The notes below the pieces were generated by a model that was not told the origin of the DNA, did not search any database, and saw only the letters and a list, made by a program, of their open reading frames with translations. DNA of 64,000 nt from an uncultured Acinetobacter sp. Lineage in GTDB: Bacteria > Pseudomonadota > Gammaproteobacteria > Pseudomonadales > Moraxellaceae. The stretch lies in assembly GCA_913777945.1 (NCBI GenBank), contig CAJYTY010000022.1, positions 124,001 to 188,000 of the forward strand. The letters run 5' to 3'. The position numbers and the translations under genes are program-made. Numbering within the stretch: position 1 is the first letter of the stretch; the number at the start of each line of letters is the position of its first letter. Shown piece after piece: positions 9,248 to 17,842 of the stretch.

Positions 9248-9889
9248 TTAAGCGTATTGTTTTAACCATTCCACGAATGAATCAGATTGGGATGCCTGTC
9301 CTACTGCATTAAATTTCCATCCAGCTGATTCACGGACAAGTTCAGCAAACAGTAATGAACGCTGTTGATCATATTGCCCCGTGCCCGACAAATCGAAATG
9401 GACCATTTCCTTGCCTGTGGTATCAACGGCACGGATGAATGCATTTTTAACTTGCCCAAAATGTTGGTTATTTTCTGCGGCTTTATAAATTTGCACCACA
9501 AAAACCACTTTTTGGTATTGTTGATTCAGGTCATTGAGCTTCACGATAATCTGTTCATCATCGCCATCGCCCGCACCTGTACGGTTATCACCGGTTAACC
9601 AAATATGTCCAGAAGAATGCCTTTGATTATTGAAAAAGATAACATCACTATTTTCTAAGGTGGCATTACCGTGCGTATCTCGCCCTAGATTATTCACCTT
9701 GCCATTGCTCCCCACAAGGAATGCAATTACATCCAGATCATATTCAGCGCTATTACCACCAAATAATCCACCAAGAAAGCCTTTTTTCTGTTCCTGAATA
9801 TCCCAACCTAAACCAATCGTTACTTGAGACAAATTATTTTCAGTTTTACTTAAACTTATGCCTTGACCTTTATTTAAACTCACAGCCAT
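9248..9889 (-). CDS. terD: TerD-family calcium-binding stress protein
   Basis: 213 residues. The first residues, MAVSLNKGQGISLSK, are the typical TerD opening, followed by VTIGLGWD and the acidic calcium-binding segment DLDVIAFLVGSNGKV. A second conserved part is GDNRTGAGDGDDEQIIVKL, then FVVQIYKA. The usual length is about 190 residues; this one carries a phenylalanine/glycine-rich insertion (KGFLGGLFGGNSAE) after residue 35, as some TerD/TerX members do. GAGGG lies 6 nt upstream of ATG 9889. TerD proteins bind calcium and confer resistance to tellurite, phage or pore-forming colicins in several bacteria. Flanking by two vWA genes supports a signalling role. The paralogue (TerD, TerE, TerX, TerZ) is uncertain, so the symbol denotes the family. 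Confidence 0.88.
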   Translation of the reverse strand: MAVSLNKGQGISLSKTENNLSQVTIGLGWDIQEQKKGFLGGLFGGNSAEYDLDVIAFLVGSNGKVNNLGRDTHGNATLENSDVIFFNNQRHSSGHIWLTGDNRTGAGDGDDEQIIVKLNDLNQQYQKVVFVVQIYKAAENNQHFGQVKNAFIRAVDTTGKEMVHFDLSGTGQYDQQRSLLFAELVRESAGWKFNAVGQASQSDSFVEWLKQYA

Positions 9890-9923
9890 GATTTTACCCT
9901 CTTATTTAATTTGTGTTTTGCTT

Positions 9924-10562
9924 TTATAGTACGATGTTGACTTCAGGTGGTGGGGGTGGCAAATCGCCCAAACCCGAGACTTCTTTTTGTCCTGCATCCA
10001 CTTTCTGGCTACCAGTTGAAATACTGGCAGAAACCCATTTAAAAAAAGCTTTAATTGTATTTGAATCTGCCGTTGCTAACTCAACAACAACTTCAGTGAT
10101 TTGTTTTAAAATTGAAGTATCGGCGCCATGTCCTGCTGCACAGGCCACAATTACTCCTGTTCTCACTTGTTGTAAACGCTGCAAACCTTTTCGCCAATCA
10201 TCTGTAGGCACCCCATCAGTCATAATGAAAATCAAAGGTTTCCAATCGCCTTTAACATCAACTGTGGTTTTCGCTACTTCCTGTTCAATTTTATCGGCTA
10301 ACAACGCTAAAGCACCACCCAATGCTGTAGTACCTGTAACTTGGAAATCTGGCGCTTGGAAAACAGCCAACTCAGTTAAAGGAACTAACTGTTTGGCTTG
10401 GCTGTCGAAACTAATTAAAGACAAATAAGCCGTTTCCAATGCATAAGGATCTTGACGTAACGTCGAAAGTAAAATTTGCACCCCATTTTTGACAGCTTCT
10501 ATAGGCTCACCATGCATAGAACCTGAGGTATCAAGTAATAAATAAACTGGTAAACGACGCAT
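9924..10562 (-). CDS. terY: TerY-type vWA domain protein (first gene of the Ter operon)
   Basis: 212 residues, one vWA domain with MIDAS motif D-T-S-G-S at about 11-15, then TGTTALGGAL and MTDGVPTD. It is a close paralogue of the 8575-9210 product and has the same ending (five prolines, EVNIVL). As the first gene after a 496-bp intergenic region it is probably the operon leader. The Shine-Dalgarno sequence is weak (ACGGAA about 8 nt before ATG 10562). Known TerY proteins link to TerD-family proteins and to the kinase/phosphatase pair. The vWA call is firm; the terY label rests on family resemblance and context. Confidence 0.87.
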   Translation of the reverse strand: MRRLPVYLLLDTSGSMHGEPIEAVKNGVQILLSTLRQDPYALETAYLSLISFDSQAKQLVPLTELAVFQAPDFQVTGTTALGGALALLADKIEQEVAKTTVDVKGDWKPLIFIMTDGVPTDDWRKGLQRLQQVRTGVIVACAAGHGADTSILKQITEVVVELATADSNTIKAFFKWVSASISTGSQKVDAGQKEVSGLGDLPPPPPEVNIVL

Positions 10563-10647
10563 TATTTTTTTCCGTAATTTATATTATTAATAGTAGTATC
10601 ATTCTTACCATATTTTTCTTTACTGAACCATATTAAATAGACTGAAC

Positions 10648-10676
10648 TGTATATTTTTTTTGACATCAAGTTCCAA
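10648..10676 (-). promoter_or_regulatory. Candidate sigma-70 promoter of the Ter operon
   Basis: On the minus strand TTGGAA (10676-10671) is followed by a 17-bp spacer and TATACA (10653-10648). Transcription would start near 10641, giving a leader of roughly 80 nt before terY. Both boxes are imperfect and the region is AT rich, so chance matches are possible. Confidence 0.4.
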
Positions 10677-11012
10677 TTTAATTTAAAAAAATTTAATAAA
10701 TCCAAATACTAATTAATCTATATCTATTTTTTGGGAGCGAGGAACATGCAGACCTATAGGTATTCTAAACAGATACATAAATTTTTAAAAACTTTTCCAA
10801 TCAATCACATAAACTTCAACTTATCTTAAGAAAATTTTCACGATGACCAATAATCATTTTAAACTCCTGTATAAATATAAATCTTGCTTATGATAAGTTT
10901 CGCTAATGATTTTTCATGCTTGGTCGACACGGTATCCTAATTTTTACCAACACACTATCACTGTTAATTTATTGGAATACTCATATATATTAAATAGAGA
11001 TTTTAATTAAAT

Positions 11013-11043
11013 ATTTTTAAAAAAATAGGCCCGGAAGCCTATT
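11013..11043 (-). terminator. Rho-independent terminator of dnaX
   Basis: A 7-bp stem (AATAGGC/GCCTATT, 11024-11043) with loop TTCCGG is followed on the minus strand by a run of T, 16 bp after the dnaX stop. It separates dnaX from the Ter operon. Confidence 0.85.
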
Positions 11044-11058
11044 CTAAAATAATAGTAT

Positions 11059-13224
11059 TTACTTCAATTGAATACTCTGTAATTGACCATCGAAAGTATC
11101 TAGTAGTGATTTCACCACCTTGTTTTCACTCATCAAGGTTACCGCACGTTGGAAAGCTTTTTCTTTACGCTCTGACTGTTTGATAAACGGCGTAATTGAG
11201 GCCACTTCACCATATTGCACTTTAAACTGTGTGTTTGGCCAACGAGTGATCAACTCGGATTCAAGCGCATGTTGTAACTGAGACAACATACCTTCATATT
11301 GCTGAGGAATAATAAAAATACTGGTGCCATCAATTTGCCCAGTCATCAATCCATATTGAGCGAGCTCTTGCACTGCAGGTGAAAGTTGACTGCCTCTAAA
11401 CCAAAACTCCCATTTTTCAAGTGTCCACTCACCTTCAAGTACCTGTTCTTGAAGTTTCAAAATGTCTTGAGGCATTAGGTTATTAGGCTCAAGCGCTTCG
11501 CTACTCACATCCGCGTTAATTCCATGGGCTTGAAGAGGTTCATTTTCTAGCACTGGCTCAATGTTGCTTAGATTTGACTCTTCAACAGCAAGCGCAGAAG
11601 TGTCTTCAATAGGCTGACCAAATAAATCAGTAGGTACATCGGACGCTACATCAGTTAAGGTTTGTAATTTTGGTTGTTCGAGATTTTCCTCTGGCTGAAG
11701 CTCGGTTTCTACTGGAAAAAGCGACATATCTTGTACGCTCAGTGCAGGCTCAACTGTGCTAGGTTCTAGACCGATTAATCCATCTGTTTCAATATCAAAA
11801 ACCAAAACATCTGAATTTTCAGGTTCAGTTATAAGAGCTTGCTCAGAAACTGTATGATTGAGCACCACGTCATCCGACTCAACGTCGAGCGCTGATTCTT
11901 CGAAATGCTCTGGTATTGGTGTTGGCTCTGCTTGAGCTGACGGCGCTTCAGTTAAGCGCTGTTCATGACTTTCATCAACTGCTTCTATTTCTTGTATAGA
12001 TTGCTTAGATTCTAAGGCGGTATGTGTATGACTATTCGGTTCACCCGTTTCAGCTGATTCAACTGAAACAGTGGTCGTACTGTGTGTAGAATGCTCCAGA
12101 GTGGTAGGTGCAGATTCGTGCACCACAATTTCATCGAGGGCCAATGGGCGAAACGCCAGCAGGCGTAGTACACACATCTCGAAGCCCTGCTCCTGAGTCA
12201 CCGCGAGCTGAAGTTCGGCACGTCCTTTACAGGCGATTTGGTAATAGAGCTGCAAATCTTGTGCAGATACAGTTTTCGACAGTGCAAGTATTTTTTGATT
12301 AATTTCGTCGCTATATTTTAAGCTTAGTTCAGGCAGATACTGAAGCAATGCCAGCTCGTGTAATGTCGAAATCAATTGATCAAGCACCAGCGATACATCG
12401 AGCGCTTGTTGTCGAAATTGCATTAACAACTGACTGACGCGCTGCGGGGCATTTTGATGGATTGCCAGAATCAGATCATAAATAATAGTACGATCAATTA
12501 GCCCCAGCATTTCTTTAACATCTCGATGCTGAATTTCACCCTGACCATAGGCAATCGCCTGATCGGTCAGTGACAAAGCATCACGTAAAGAACCTTGCGC
12601 CGATTCAGCGATTTGCCAAATAGCGTCTTTTTCGGCTGAAATATCTTCTTTGGTTAAAATTTCGGTCAAATGCGATGTAATCTCATCGACTGCCAGCGGG
12701 CGCAAAGTAAATTGTAAGCATCTTGAAATCACCGTGATCGGAAGCTTTTGCGGATCGGTGGTGGCAAATAAGAATTTGACGTGTTCAGGTGGCTCTTCAA
12801 GTGTTTTGAGCAAGGCATTAAATGAATGCGTCGATAACATATGCACTTCATCAATCAAGTACACCTTAAAGCGCCCTTGAGTCGGTGCGTAAGGAACATT
12901 ATCCAGCAGCTCTCGAGTGTCTTCTACTTTGGTTCGAGAAGCAGCATCAATCTCGATCAAATCAATAAACCGGCCTTCATTTACAGCCTTACAGGTCGTA
13001 CAAACTTCACATGGTGTAGAGGTAATGCCAGTTTCACAGTTTAAACACTTCGCCAGAATACGGGCGATTGTAGTTTTACCTACGCCACGTGTTCCGGTAA
13101 ATAAGTAGGCATGATGCAAGCGGCCACGTTCAAGCGCACTCGTAAGCGCACGAGACACATGATTTTGACCCACGAGTTCGATAAAGTTTCGTGGACGATA
13201 TTTTCTGGCCAGTACTTGATACAT
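11059..13224 (-). CDS. dnaX: DNA polymerase III subunits gamma and tau
   Basis: 721 residues from ATG 13224, which has AAGGAG 4 nt upstream and gives the canonical MYQVLARKYRPRNF start. The clamp-loader AAA+ ATPase shows Walker A GTRGVGKTT, the four-cysteine zinc module (C-x8-C-x2-C-x2-C near residues 64-79), Walker B LIDEVHML, and the SRC sensor. Domain III ends about residue 370. A long acidic, repeat-poor linker (about 385-600) precedes the tau C-terminal domain that binds the polymerase alpha subunit. DnaX loads the beta clamp and couples the two polymerase cores to the helicase. I found no A-AAA-AAG slippery heptamer in frame, so there is no sign of the E. coli frameshift for gamma. The gene appears monocistronic. 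Confidence 0.95.
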   Translation of the reverse strand: MYQVLARKYRPRNFIELVGQNHVSRALTSALERGRLHHAYLFTGTRGVGKTTIARILAKCLNCETGITSTPCEVCTTCKAVNEGRFIDLIEIDAASRTKVEDTRELLDNVPYAPTQGRFKVYLIDEVHMLSTHSFNALLKTLEEPPEHVKFLFATTDPQKLPITVISRCLQFTLRPLAVDEITSHLTEILTKEDISAEKDAIWQIAESAQGSLRDALSLTDQAIAYGQGEIQHRDVKEMLGLIDRTIIYDLILAIHQNAPQRVSQLLMQFRQQALDVSLVLDQLISTLHELALLQYLPELSLKYSDEINQKILALSKTVSAQDLQLYYQIACKGRAELQLAVTQEQGFEMCVLRLLAFRPLALDEIVVHESAPTTLEHSTHSTTTVSVESAETGEPNSHTHTALESKQSIQEIEAVDESHEQRLTEAPSAQAEPTPIPEHFEESALDVESDDVVLNHTVSEQALITEPENSDVLVFDIETDGLIGLEPSTVEPALSVQDMSLFPVETELQPEENLEQPKLQTLTDVASDVPTDLFGQPIEDTSALAVEESNLSNIEPVLENEPLQAHGINADVSSEALEPNNLMPQDILKLQEQVLEGEWTLEKWEFWFRGSQLSPAVQELAQYGLMTGQIDGTSIFIIPQQYEGMLSQLQHALESELITRWPNTQFKVQYGEVASITPFIKQSERKEKAFQRAVTLMSENKVVKSLLDTFDGQLQSIQLK

Positions 13225-13362
13225 GGATGCTCCTTGGTTTGCCCATAAGCATACTGTTTTTTTGAACGTTAGTGAATGAATAAGCACAATATCCGTTCAG
13301 AGTTGCTTTAAAGTGCAGCAGTTGCTCGGCATATTTAAAGACGCTTATGGGCAGCAGAGAAT

Positions 13363-14865
13363 TTACTCTGATATTTTGTGTGGTACTACAGTTGCTGTTT
13401 TGGGCAAGGTTATCCATACAAAAACAGATAAAATCACGAACATCACTCCTGCAATACTCAGCACAATACTATGTGATGCAGTAAATGCATTTGCAGCCGC
13501 AGCCATTACATCATGTGCCAAAGTAGGTTCGAGCATCTTTACTGCTTGAACTGCCTCTCCAACCGAAGCTGACGCTGTTTCTACCCACTGTATAGGCAGA
13601 TTTTCTGGTAAAACGATTGCACGCGTGTAGAAAAATGACAGCATAAGGCCAAAAATTGCAATGCCTAATCCGGCTCCTAACTCGTAGGCCATACCCTCAA
13701 TTGCACCCGCCGCAGTGGCTTTATGAGGTGGGACAGAAGACATAATTGCTGCCGTAGAAGAAAGTAGTGCAATTTCAACGCTAATTCCCATTATCACCAT
13801 CCAAGCCCAAGCTTGCATATGTTGTGTATCAAAGTTGATTGACGCTAGACCAAAAAAACTAAACCCACATGACAGCATTCCGAGTGTTGCCACTGGCCTT
13901 AAACCATAACGGTTCATCAAAACACTGGCAAAAGGCCCACCCACACTAATTGCCACCATAAACGGTACAATAAACAAACCGGCCTCAAGGGGTGAATAGC
14001 CATACACAAATTGCAACTCTTGCGAAAGCAGTAGTTCAAATCCGACTAACGCAATCATGGCCACCATCGCCATGATGACACTGGTTGAAATCACCGGATG
14101 CTTAAATAAGTGTACATCAATCATCGGCGCTGGCGTTTTTAGTTGATGACGAATAAAGCCAGTAAAGAGTACAAAACCTACAATCATGACCATAAAAATT
14201 GTCATGCTTGGTGCATGCATCGCAGTTTTGGCGGCATAAATTAATGTCAAAATAGCCACCACCAAGATCAACGCCTGAAATAGATTCAGGGCTTGTTTGT
14301 GTTGTATGTGCTGTTTAGGCACCCAAAAAGCCGTGAGTAGAATCACTGTAATAATAATTGGAACGTTGATTAAAAATACTGCGCCCCAAGAGAAATGCTC
14401 CAGTATAAAGCCGCCGAGCAATGGTCCAAATGCAGCACCTCCTCCTCCGACTGTTCCCCAGATACCTAGCGCATAATTACGCTGTTTTTCATCTAGAAAT
14501 GTGGTTCTTAATCCTGAGAGCGTGGCAGGTAAAATCATAGCTGCACCTAAGCCCAAAAGCGCCCGTGCTGCTATTAGCAGTGCTGCAGAATTTGCAAAAG
14601 CAGCCAGTAAAGATGCAAGACCAAAAATGGAAGCCCCGACCAGCATGAGGCGCTTAAATCCAATTCGGTCGCCTAACGCCCCCATTGGTAAAATTAAACC
14701 TGCCATAATGAGTGAATAAATATCAATCACCCACAGCATTTGCGTGCTCGTGAGCGCCAAATCTGCACTAAGCGTTGGAATAGCGACATGCAATACTGTT
14801 GCATCAATCGATACTGGTAAATAAATAAGGACGATGATCGCCAAGATCATCCATTTGCGGTACAT
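13363..14865 (-). CDS. amvA: DHA2-family (14-TM) multidrug efflux transporter, AmvA/SmvA type
   Basis: 500 residues, a hydrophobic protein of about 14 membrane helices. The MFS motif A (GALGDRIGFKRLMLVGA) lies at about 62-78, motif C-like GPLLGGFILEHFSWGAVFLINVPI near 146-169, and helix 1 carries the conserved aspartate in IDATVLHVAIPTLS. This matches the QacA/SmvA/AmvA branch, which exports quaternary ammonium compounds, dyes and chlorhexidine; AmvA of Acinetobacter baumannii is also tied to polyamine tolerance. It is transcribed divergently from a TetR regulator across a 116-bp region with two matching operators (see that entry), so induction by substrate through AmvR-like derepression is likely. 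Exact substrates are not shown by the sequence. Confidence 0.85.
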   Translation of the reverse strand: MYRKWMILAIIVLIYLPVSIDATVLHVAIPTLSADLALTSTQMLWVIDIYSLIMAGLILPMGALGDRIGFKRLMLVGASIFGLASLLAAFANSAALLIAARALLGLGAAMILPATLSGLRTTFLDEKQRNYALGIWGTVGGGGAAFGPLLGGFILEHFSWGAVFLINVPIIITVILLTAFWVPKQHIQHKQALNLFQALILVVAILTLIYAAKTAMHAPSMTIFMVMIVGFVLFTGFIRHQLKTPAPMIDVHLFKHPVISTSVIMAMVAMIALVGFELLLSQELQFVYGYSPLEAGLFIVPFMVAISVGGPFASVLMNRYGLRPVATLGMLSCGFSFFGLASINFDTQHMQAWAWMVIMGISVEIALLSSTAAIMSSVPPHKATAAGAIEGMAYELGAGLGIAIFGLMLSFFYTRAIVLPENLPIQWVETASASVGEAVQAVKMLEPTLAHDVMAAAANAFTASHSIVLSIAGVMFVILSVFVWITLPKTATVVPHKISE

Positions 14866-14879
14866 AACACACCCAAATT

Positions 14880-14941
14880 AAAGTTGGACACTTGTTCAAG
14901 TTGATCTTATTATATTCAAACTTGAACATATGTCCAACTTT
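14880..14941. promoter_or_regulatory. Divergent amvA/amvR promoters with paired TetR-type operators
   Basis: Two 23-nt arms, 14880-14902 and 14919-14941, are inverted copies matching at 21 positions. Each contains its own imperfect palindrome of the form TTGRACA-N2-TGTYCAA (14884-14899 and 14922-14937). The promoters interlock: for amvA (minus strand) TTGGAC at 14937-14932, a 17-bp spacer, and a perfect TATAAT at 14914-14909; for the regulator (plus) TTGGAC at 14884-14889, an 18-bp spacer, and TATTAT at 14908-14913. Both -35 boxes lie inside an operator, so bound repressor would block both genes. Typical of TetR autoregulation. Confidence 0.85.
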
Positions 14942-14981
14942 ATTTATGATAAGACTTGTATGTTTCACCACTATGGATGAC

Positions 14982-15578
14982 ATGAATTATTTAAATCGAG
15001 AAGAAAGACGCGCCATGATTTTAAGTGCCGCCAAACAGGTTGCCCTTCAAGATGGACTAAGTGGATTAACGGTTCGACGCGTGGCTGCTGAGGCGCAGGT
15101 TTCTACAGGTCAAGTTCATCATCATTTTCAGTCTAGCTCTCACTTAAAAGCCGAGGTTTTTGTCGAACTGATGGATCAGCTCAATGAAATTGAAGATGGC
15201 ATCGAAACAAGTAATCAAATGGTACGGATTCGCTTGATCTTAGGTTATGAAGATACTGAACAGACTCAGGCATATCTCAGATTGTGGAACGAAGCTGAAG
15301 TATTGATGCAACAAGATGAACAGATCCGCCTGGCCTATCAACTGACCATGCAGCACTGGCATGCAGCACTGATAAAGGAAATCCAAACAGGTGTTATGCT
15401 TAAACAATTCAAAGATTTAACCATGCCTCAAATTCATGAAGTGGCATGGCGTCTGATTGCATTTGTTTGTGGGCTAGACGGTATATTTAAAATTGGCTTG
15501 CAAGGTTTTGAAGAAAGCTCCTTTAAATATCATGTACAGATTATGCTGGACTATGAGTTACTGGCTTCAAAACATTAA
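14982..15578 (+). CDS. amvR: TetR-family transcriptional regulator of the efflux gene (AmvR/SmvR-like)
   Basis: 198 residues from ATG 14982; ATG 14973 is in frame, but the opening MNYLNREERR matches how SmvR-type proteins begin, and GGA lies just upstream. The N-terminal TetR helix-turn-helix is at about 10-55 (MILSAAKQVALQDG, TVRRVAAEAQVSTGQVHHHF). The C-terminal ligand domain is divergent, as usual. It is divergent from amvA and its own promoter contains one of the paired operators, so it should repress amvA and itself until a cationic biocide or polyamine binds. Its stop overlaps the convergent serine hydrolase stop by 3-4 bp. Confidence 0.85.
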   Translation: MNYLNREERRAMILSAAKQVALQDGLSGLTVRRVAAEAQVSTGQVHHHFQSSSHLKAEVFVELMDQLNEIEDGIETSNQMVRIRLILGYEDTEQTQAYLRLWNEAEVLMQQDEQIRLAYQLTMQHWHAALIKEIQTGVMLKQFKDLTMPQIHEVAWRLIAFVCGLDGIFKIGLQGFEESSFKYHVQIMLDYELLASKH

Positions 15579-16837
15579 AACCAGCCTTTTTTACCCTTTA
15601 AAAATAAATCCGCACAGCGTAAGGTTTCTTGAGTCAAACTCCACAAGCGATAATCCCCTGTGATTGATCCGATTTTGAAATTATGAACATATGCGAAACT
15701 GAGATTGCGTTCTGGATCACACCATGCACCAGAACCGTTATAGCCAATGTGTCCAAATCCATGTTTGGCTCGCTTCCCCAGTGTAATTACGCGGTGGTAA
15801 CCTAATCGCCAATGCATTGGTATTGGCATGACCTTGTCTCTAGAAAAACTTTGAATTGTGCTGAGCTGTTTAAAAACCGCAGGCTTGATCAGTGTTTTAT
15901 CTTCAAAACAGCCTTGATTAGCCAGCATTGCATAAATCTTACTTAGGCTATTTGCAGTAAAAGCACCATTAGCAGCCGGAATGACGGCTTGTAAACCTTC
16001 ATCACTAAAAAAACTGAAATGACGCATTCCTTTAGGCATCATGGCGTCCTGAAAATCTTGCGGGTTTTGGCCTGTCCATGTCACCAATTTATCCATTACA
16101 CTCGTTTTCTTTTGCTGGTGAGATGTTTTATGTATTGGCGTTCCGACTTTTTCTACAGACTTTACTGGCGCAATGAGTCGTGCCACACGCGAAAGTTCAG
16201 AAACTGGTACGCCAAAATAAGCACCATCTAATTTCAACGGCTCGACTAGATATTTTTGCATCAAGTCTGGAAGTGTTGCCCCTGTTGCCTTTTCTAGCAC
16301 CCCGCCTACCAGCCAACCAAATGTTAATGCCTGATAAGCTTGAGCATGGGTCGCTGTAAATCGAGGTGCTGTGCTTTCAAAGACTTCTAGCATATGCGGC
16401 CAGTCCAGCATTTCACTGGCATCTTGGATCGTGTTTCGAATATCGTATAAACCGCTTTGATGACTCAGAACATCTCTTAAGCTAATCTTTTGCTTGTTCT
16501 GCTGAGCAAATTCAGGCCAGTAATAGGCAATTGGTCGGTCATATTCCAAATAACCCTCACTCACGAGGATATGTGCCAATGTTGCAAGTACGCCTTTACC
16601 AGTTGAGTAACTGACAGAAAGCGTATTGGCATCCCACAACTCATCACGAGATTTTTTACCCGTAAAAATATCGACAACTTTTTGTGTTCCGAAATACACG
16701 GCGAGTGCCGCTCCCCCTTGATCAGTTCGGGCATCTTGTAAACGACTAAAATGCACTGCCAGATCGTGGAATCGCTCATCTAGAATACCGTGATAATTTT
16801 GAGTATCGGCTGAGAAATATTGAGTTAGTGTATTCAC
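15575..16837 (-). CDS. Serine hydrolase of the class C beta-lactamase/esterase (EstB) family
   Basis: 420 residues from GTG 16837 (AGGGAC about 6 nt upstream; no better start seen). The catalytic serine motif S-T-G-K (in SVSYSTGKGVL) is at about residue 96, and LRDVLSHQSGLYDIR supplies the conserved tyrosine region. The C-terminal HGFGHIGYNGSGAWCDP takes the place of the KTG box, typical of esterases rather than true beta-lactamases. No signal peptide is visible, so it is probably cytoplasmic and not an antibiotic resistance enzyme. It may be a carboxylesterase or transesterase for lipophilic esters. It is transcribed toward the TetR gene. Confidence 0.8.
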   Translation of the reverse strand: MNTLTQYFSADTQNYHGILDERFHDLAVHFSRLQDARTDQGGAALAVYFGTQKVVDIFTGKKSRDELWDANTLSVSYSTGKGVLATLAHILVSEGYLEYDRPIAYYWPEFAQQNKQKISLRDVLSHQSGLYDIRNTIQDASEMLDWPHMLEVFESTAPRFTATHAQAYQALTFGWLVGGVLEKATGATLPDLMQKYLVEPLKLDGAYFGVPVSELSRVARLIAPVKSVEKVGTPIHKTSHQQKKTSVMDKLVTWTGQNPQDFQDAMMPKGMRHFSFFSDEGLQAVIPAANGAFTANSLSKIYAMLANQGCFEDKTLIKPAVFKQLSTIQSFSRDKVMPIPMHWRLGYHRVITLGKRAKHGFGHIGYNGSGAWCDPERNLSFAYVHNFKIGSITGDYRLWSLTQETLRCADLFLKGKKGWF

Positions 16838-16903
16838 TGTATGTCCCTATTTTTATTATTGTTACATTCCCGGCACATCACGATATGTACCGGGAAGAAT
16901 TGT

Positions 16904-17758
16904 TTAAAGGCTTTTCACTTGGCCTGAAACATGTGGCTTTTGAGAACGCTGATTTCGGATCAAGAAATCGGTTTCAGAAGGACTTGATGCCGTTAAAAAC
17001 TCAACGGTCGATGGCAAAAATAGCGGCAACTTAAACCAAACATCTGCTTCATAGGCCGAAGGTAAATCAATACTGGCCAAAGCACGTGCTTTGCTCCACA
17101 TGCCGTGAGCAATTGCTTGCTTAAAGCCAAATGCCTTTGCTGTCATCGCATGAATATGGATCAGATTATAATCACCCGAGATTTTGGCATAGCGGCGCCC
17201 TGTGTTTTCAGCAACCGTCCAGACATCTTGAACTTCATAATCAGGTAATTGAGCTTCTTTGGTTTTTTCGGCTGTACTACTTGATATTTTTTGGCGAGAA
17301 AGATAAGTCGTTATTCCTTCCATCACCGTCTCTGCTCCCACCTTTACAGTGGTGATAAAATCAAATTGCAGGCCTTTATCATGTGGCTGAATATCGCCAA
17401 ATCGACAAGAAAGACTCAGTGCTTCATTAACGCCAATTGGACGAGTTTGCTTGATCTGATTACGAATATGCACCAAACCCAGAATCGCAAAAGGAAAGTT
17501 TTCTGTCGTCATCATGTGCATTTGCAAACTTTGTGACAACACTGCCAAATAGATTGCCGGAATTGTATCGTCGCTTTTAAATCCACAGACTTGATTGTAA
17601 TCATTTAAATGATCTTGATCGATTCGAAAGGAGTCGACAACATATTCCACTTTAGGCAATACTCGCTCGCCTTTGGGTTTTTTAAATACCAAACCTTGTA
17701 TGACTTTCGGATAAGCCAAATAGGCTTTCGGCAGTTGACTAAAATGACGCGTATTCAT
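16904..17758 (-). CDS. MaoC-like dehydratase (R-specific enoyl-CoA hydratase family)
   Basis: 284 residues from ATG 17758 with AAAGG 6 nt upstream; an ATG at 17773 is less likely. It contains tandem hot-dog regions; the second bears the hydratase signature KISGDYNLIHIHAMTAKAFGFKQAIAHGM (aspartate and histidine of the active site at about 205-215). Such enzymes hydrate trans-2-enoyl-CoA to the R-3-hydroxy form or take part in fatty acid elongation. It lies just downstream of a fabG-type gene and opposite a thiolase, a set that could condense, reduce and dehydrate acyl-CoA. A terminator sits between fabG and this gene, so the two may be only partly cotranscribed. Confidence 0.85.
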   Translation of the reverse strand: MNTRHFSQLPKAYLAYPKVIQGLVFKKPKGERVLPKVEYVVDSFRIDQDHLNDYNQVCGFKSDDTIPAIYLAVLSQSLQMHMMTTENFPFAILGLVHIRNQIKQTRPIGVNEALSLSCRFGDIQPHDKGLQFDFITTVKVGAETVMEGITTYLSRQKISSSTAEKTKEAQLPDYEVQDVWTVAENTGRRYAKISGDYNLIHIHAMTAKAFGFKQAIAHGMWSKARALASIDLPSAYEADVWFKLPLFLPSTVEFLTASSPSETDFLIRNQRSQKPHVSGQVKSL

Positions 17759-17805
17759 AACGAACCTTTTCATTAAAATGTATTTGTTTTTAAGTCTGTG
17801 TTTGT

Positions 17806-17830
17806 GAAAAAGGGATGTTCTTACATCCCT
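17806..17830 (-). terminator. Terminator or attenuator between fabG and maoC
   Basis: An 8-bp perfect stem (AGGGATGT/ACATCCCT, 17811-17830) with a 4-nt loop is followed on the minus strand by TTTTTC. It lies 12 bp past the fabG-like stop and about 50 bp before the maoC start. Confidence 0.75.
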
Positions 17831-17842
17831 CTTTAACCCTCA

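Larger units (their letters stand above)
10563..11058. other. Intergenic region between dnaX and the Ter operon
   Basis: About 496 bp, very AT rich, with no convincing coding frame. It holds the dnaX terminator at the right end and a candidate promoter for the Ter operon near 10648-10676. A short palindrome (ACCTATAGGT) sits at 10752-10761. I see no tRNA, repeat array or insertion-sequence end that would mark the Ter operon as a recent insertion. Confidence 0.6.

Noticed and set aside
1-10562. Ter operon as a mobile genomic island
   Set aside because: No integrase, tRNA end or direct repeats were found at the visible right edge, and the left edge is outside the window.
12291-12296. Poly-A slippery site for dnaX frameshifting
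   Set aside because: The run is AAAAAA in frame as CAA AAA ATA, not A-AAA-AAG, and no following stem or upstream Shine-Dalgarno-like element was seen.
13130-13417. Open frames antisense or overlapping to dnaX and amvA
   Set aside because: They lack start signals and lie within or opposite well-supported genes.
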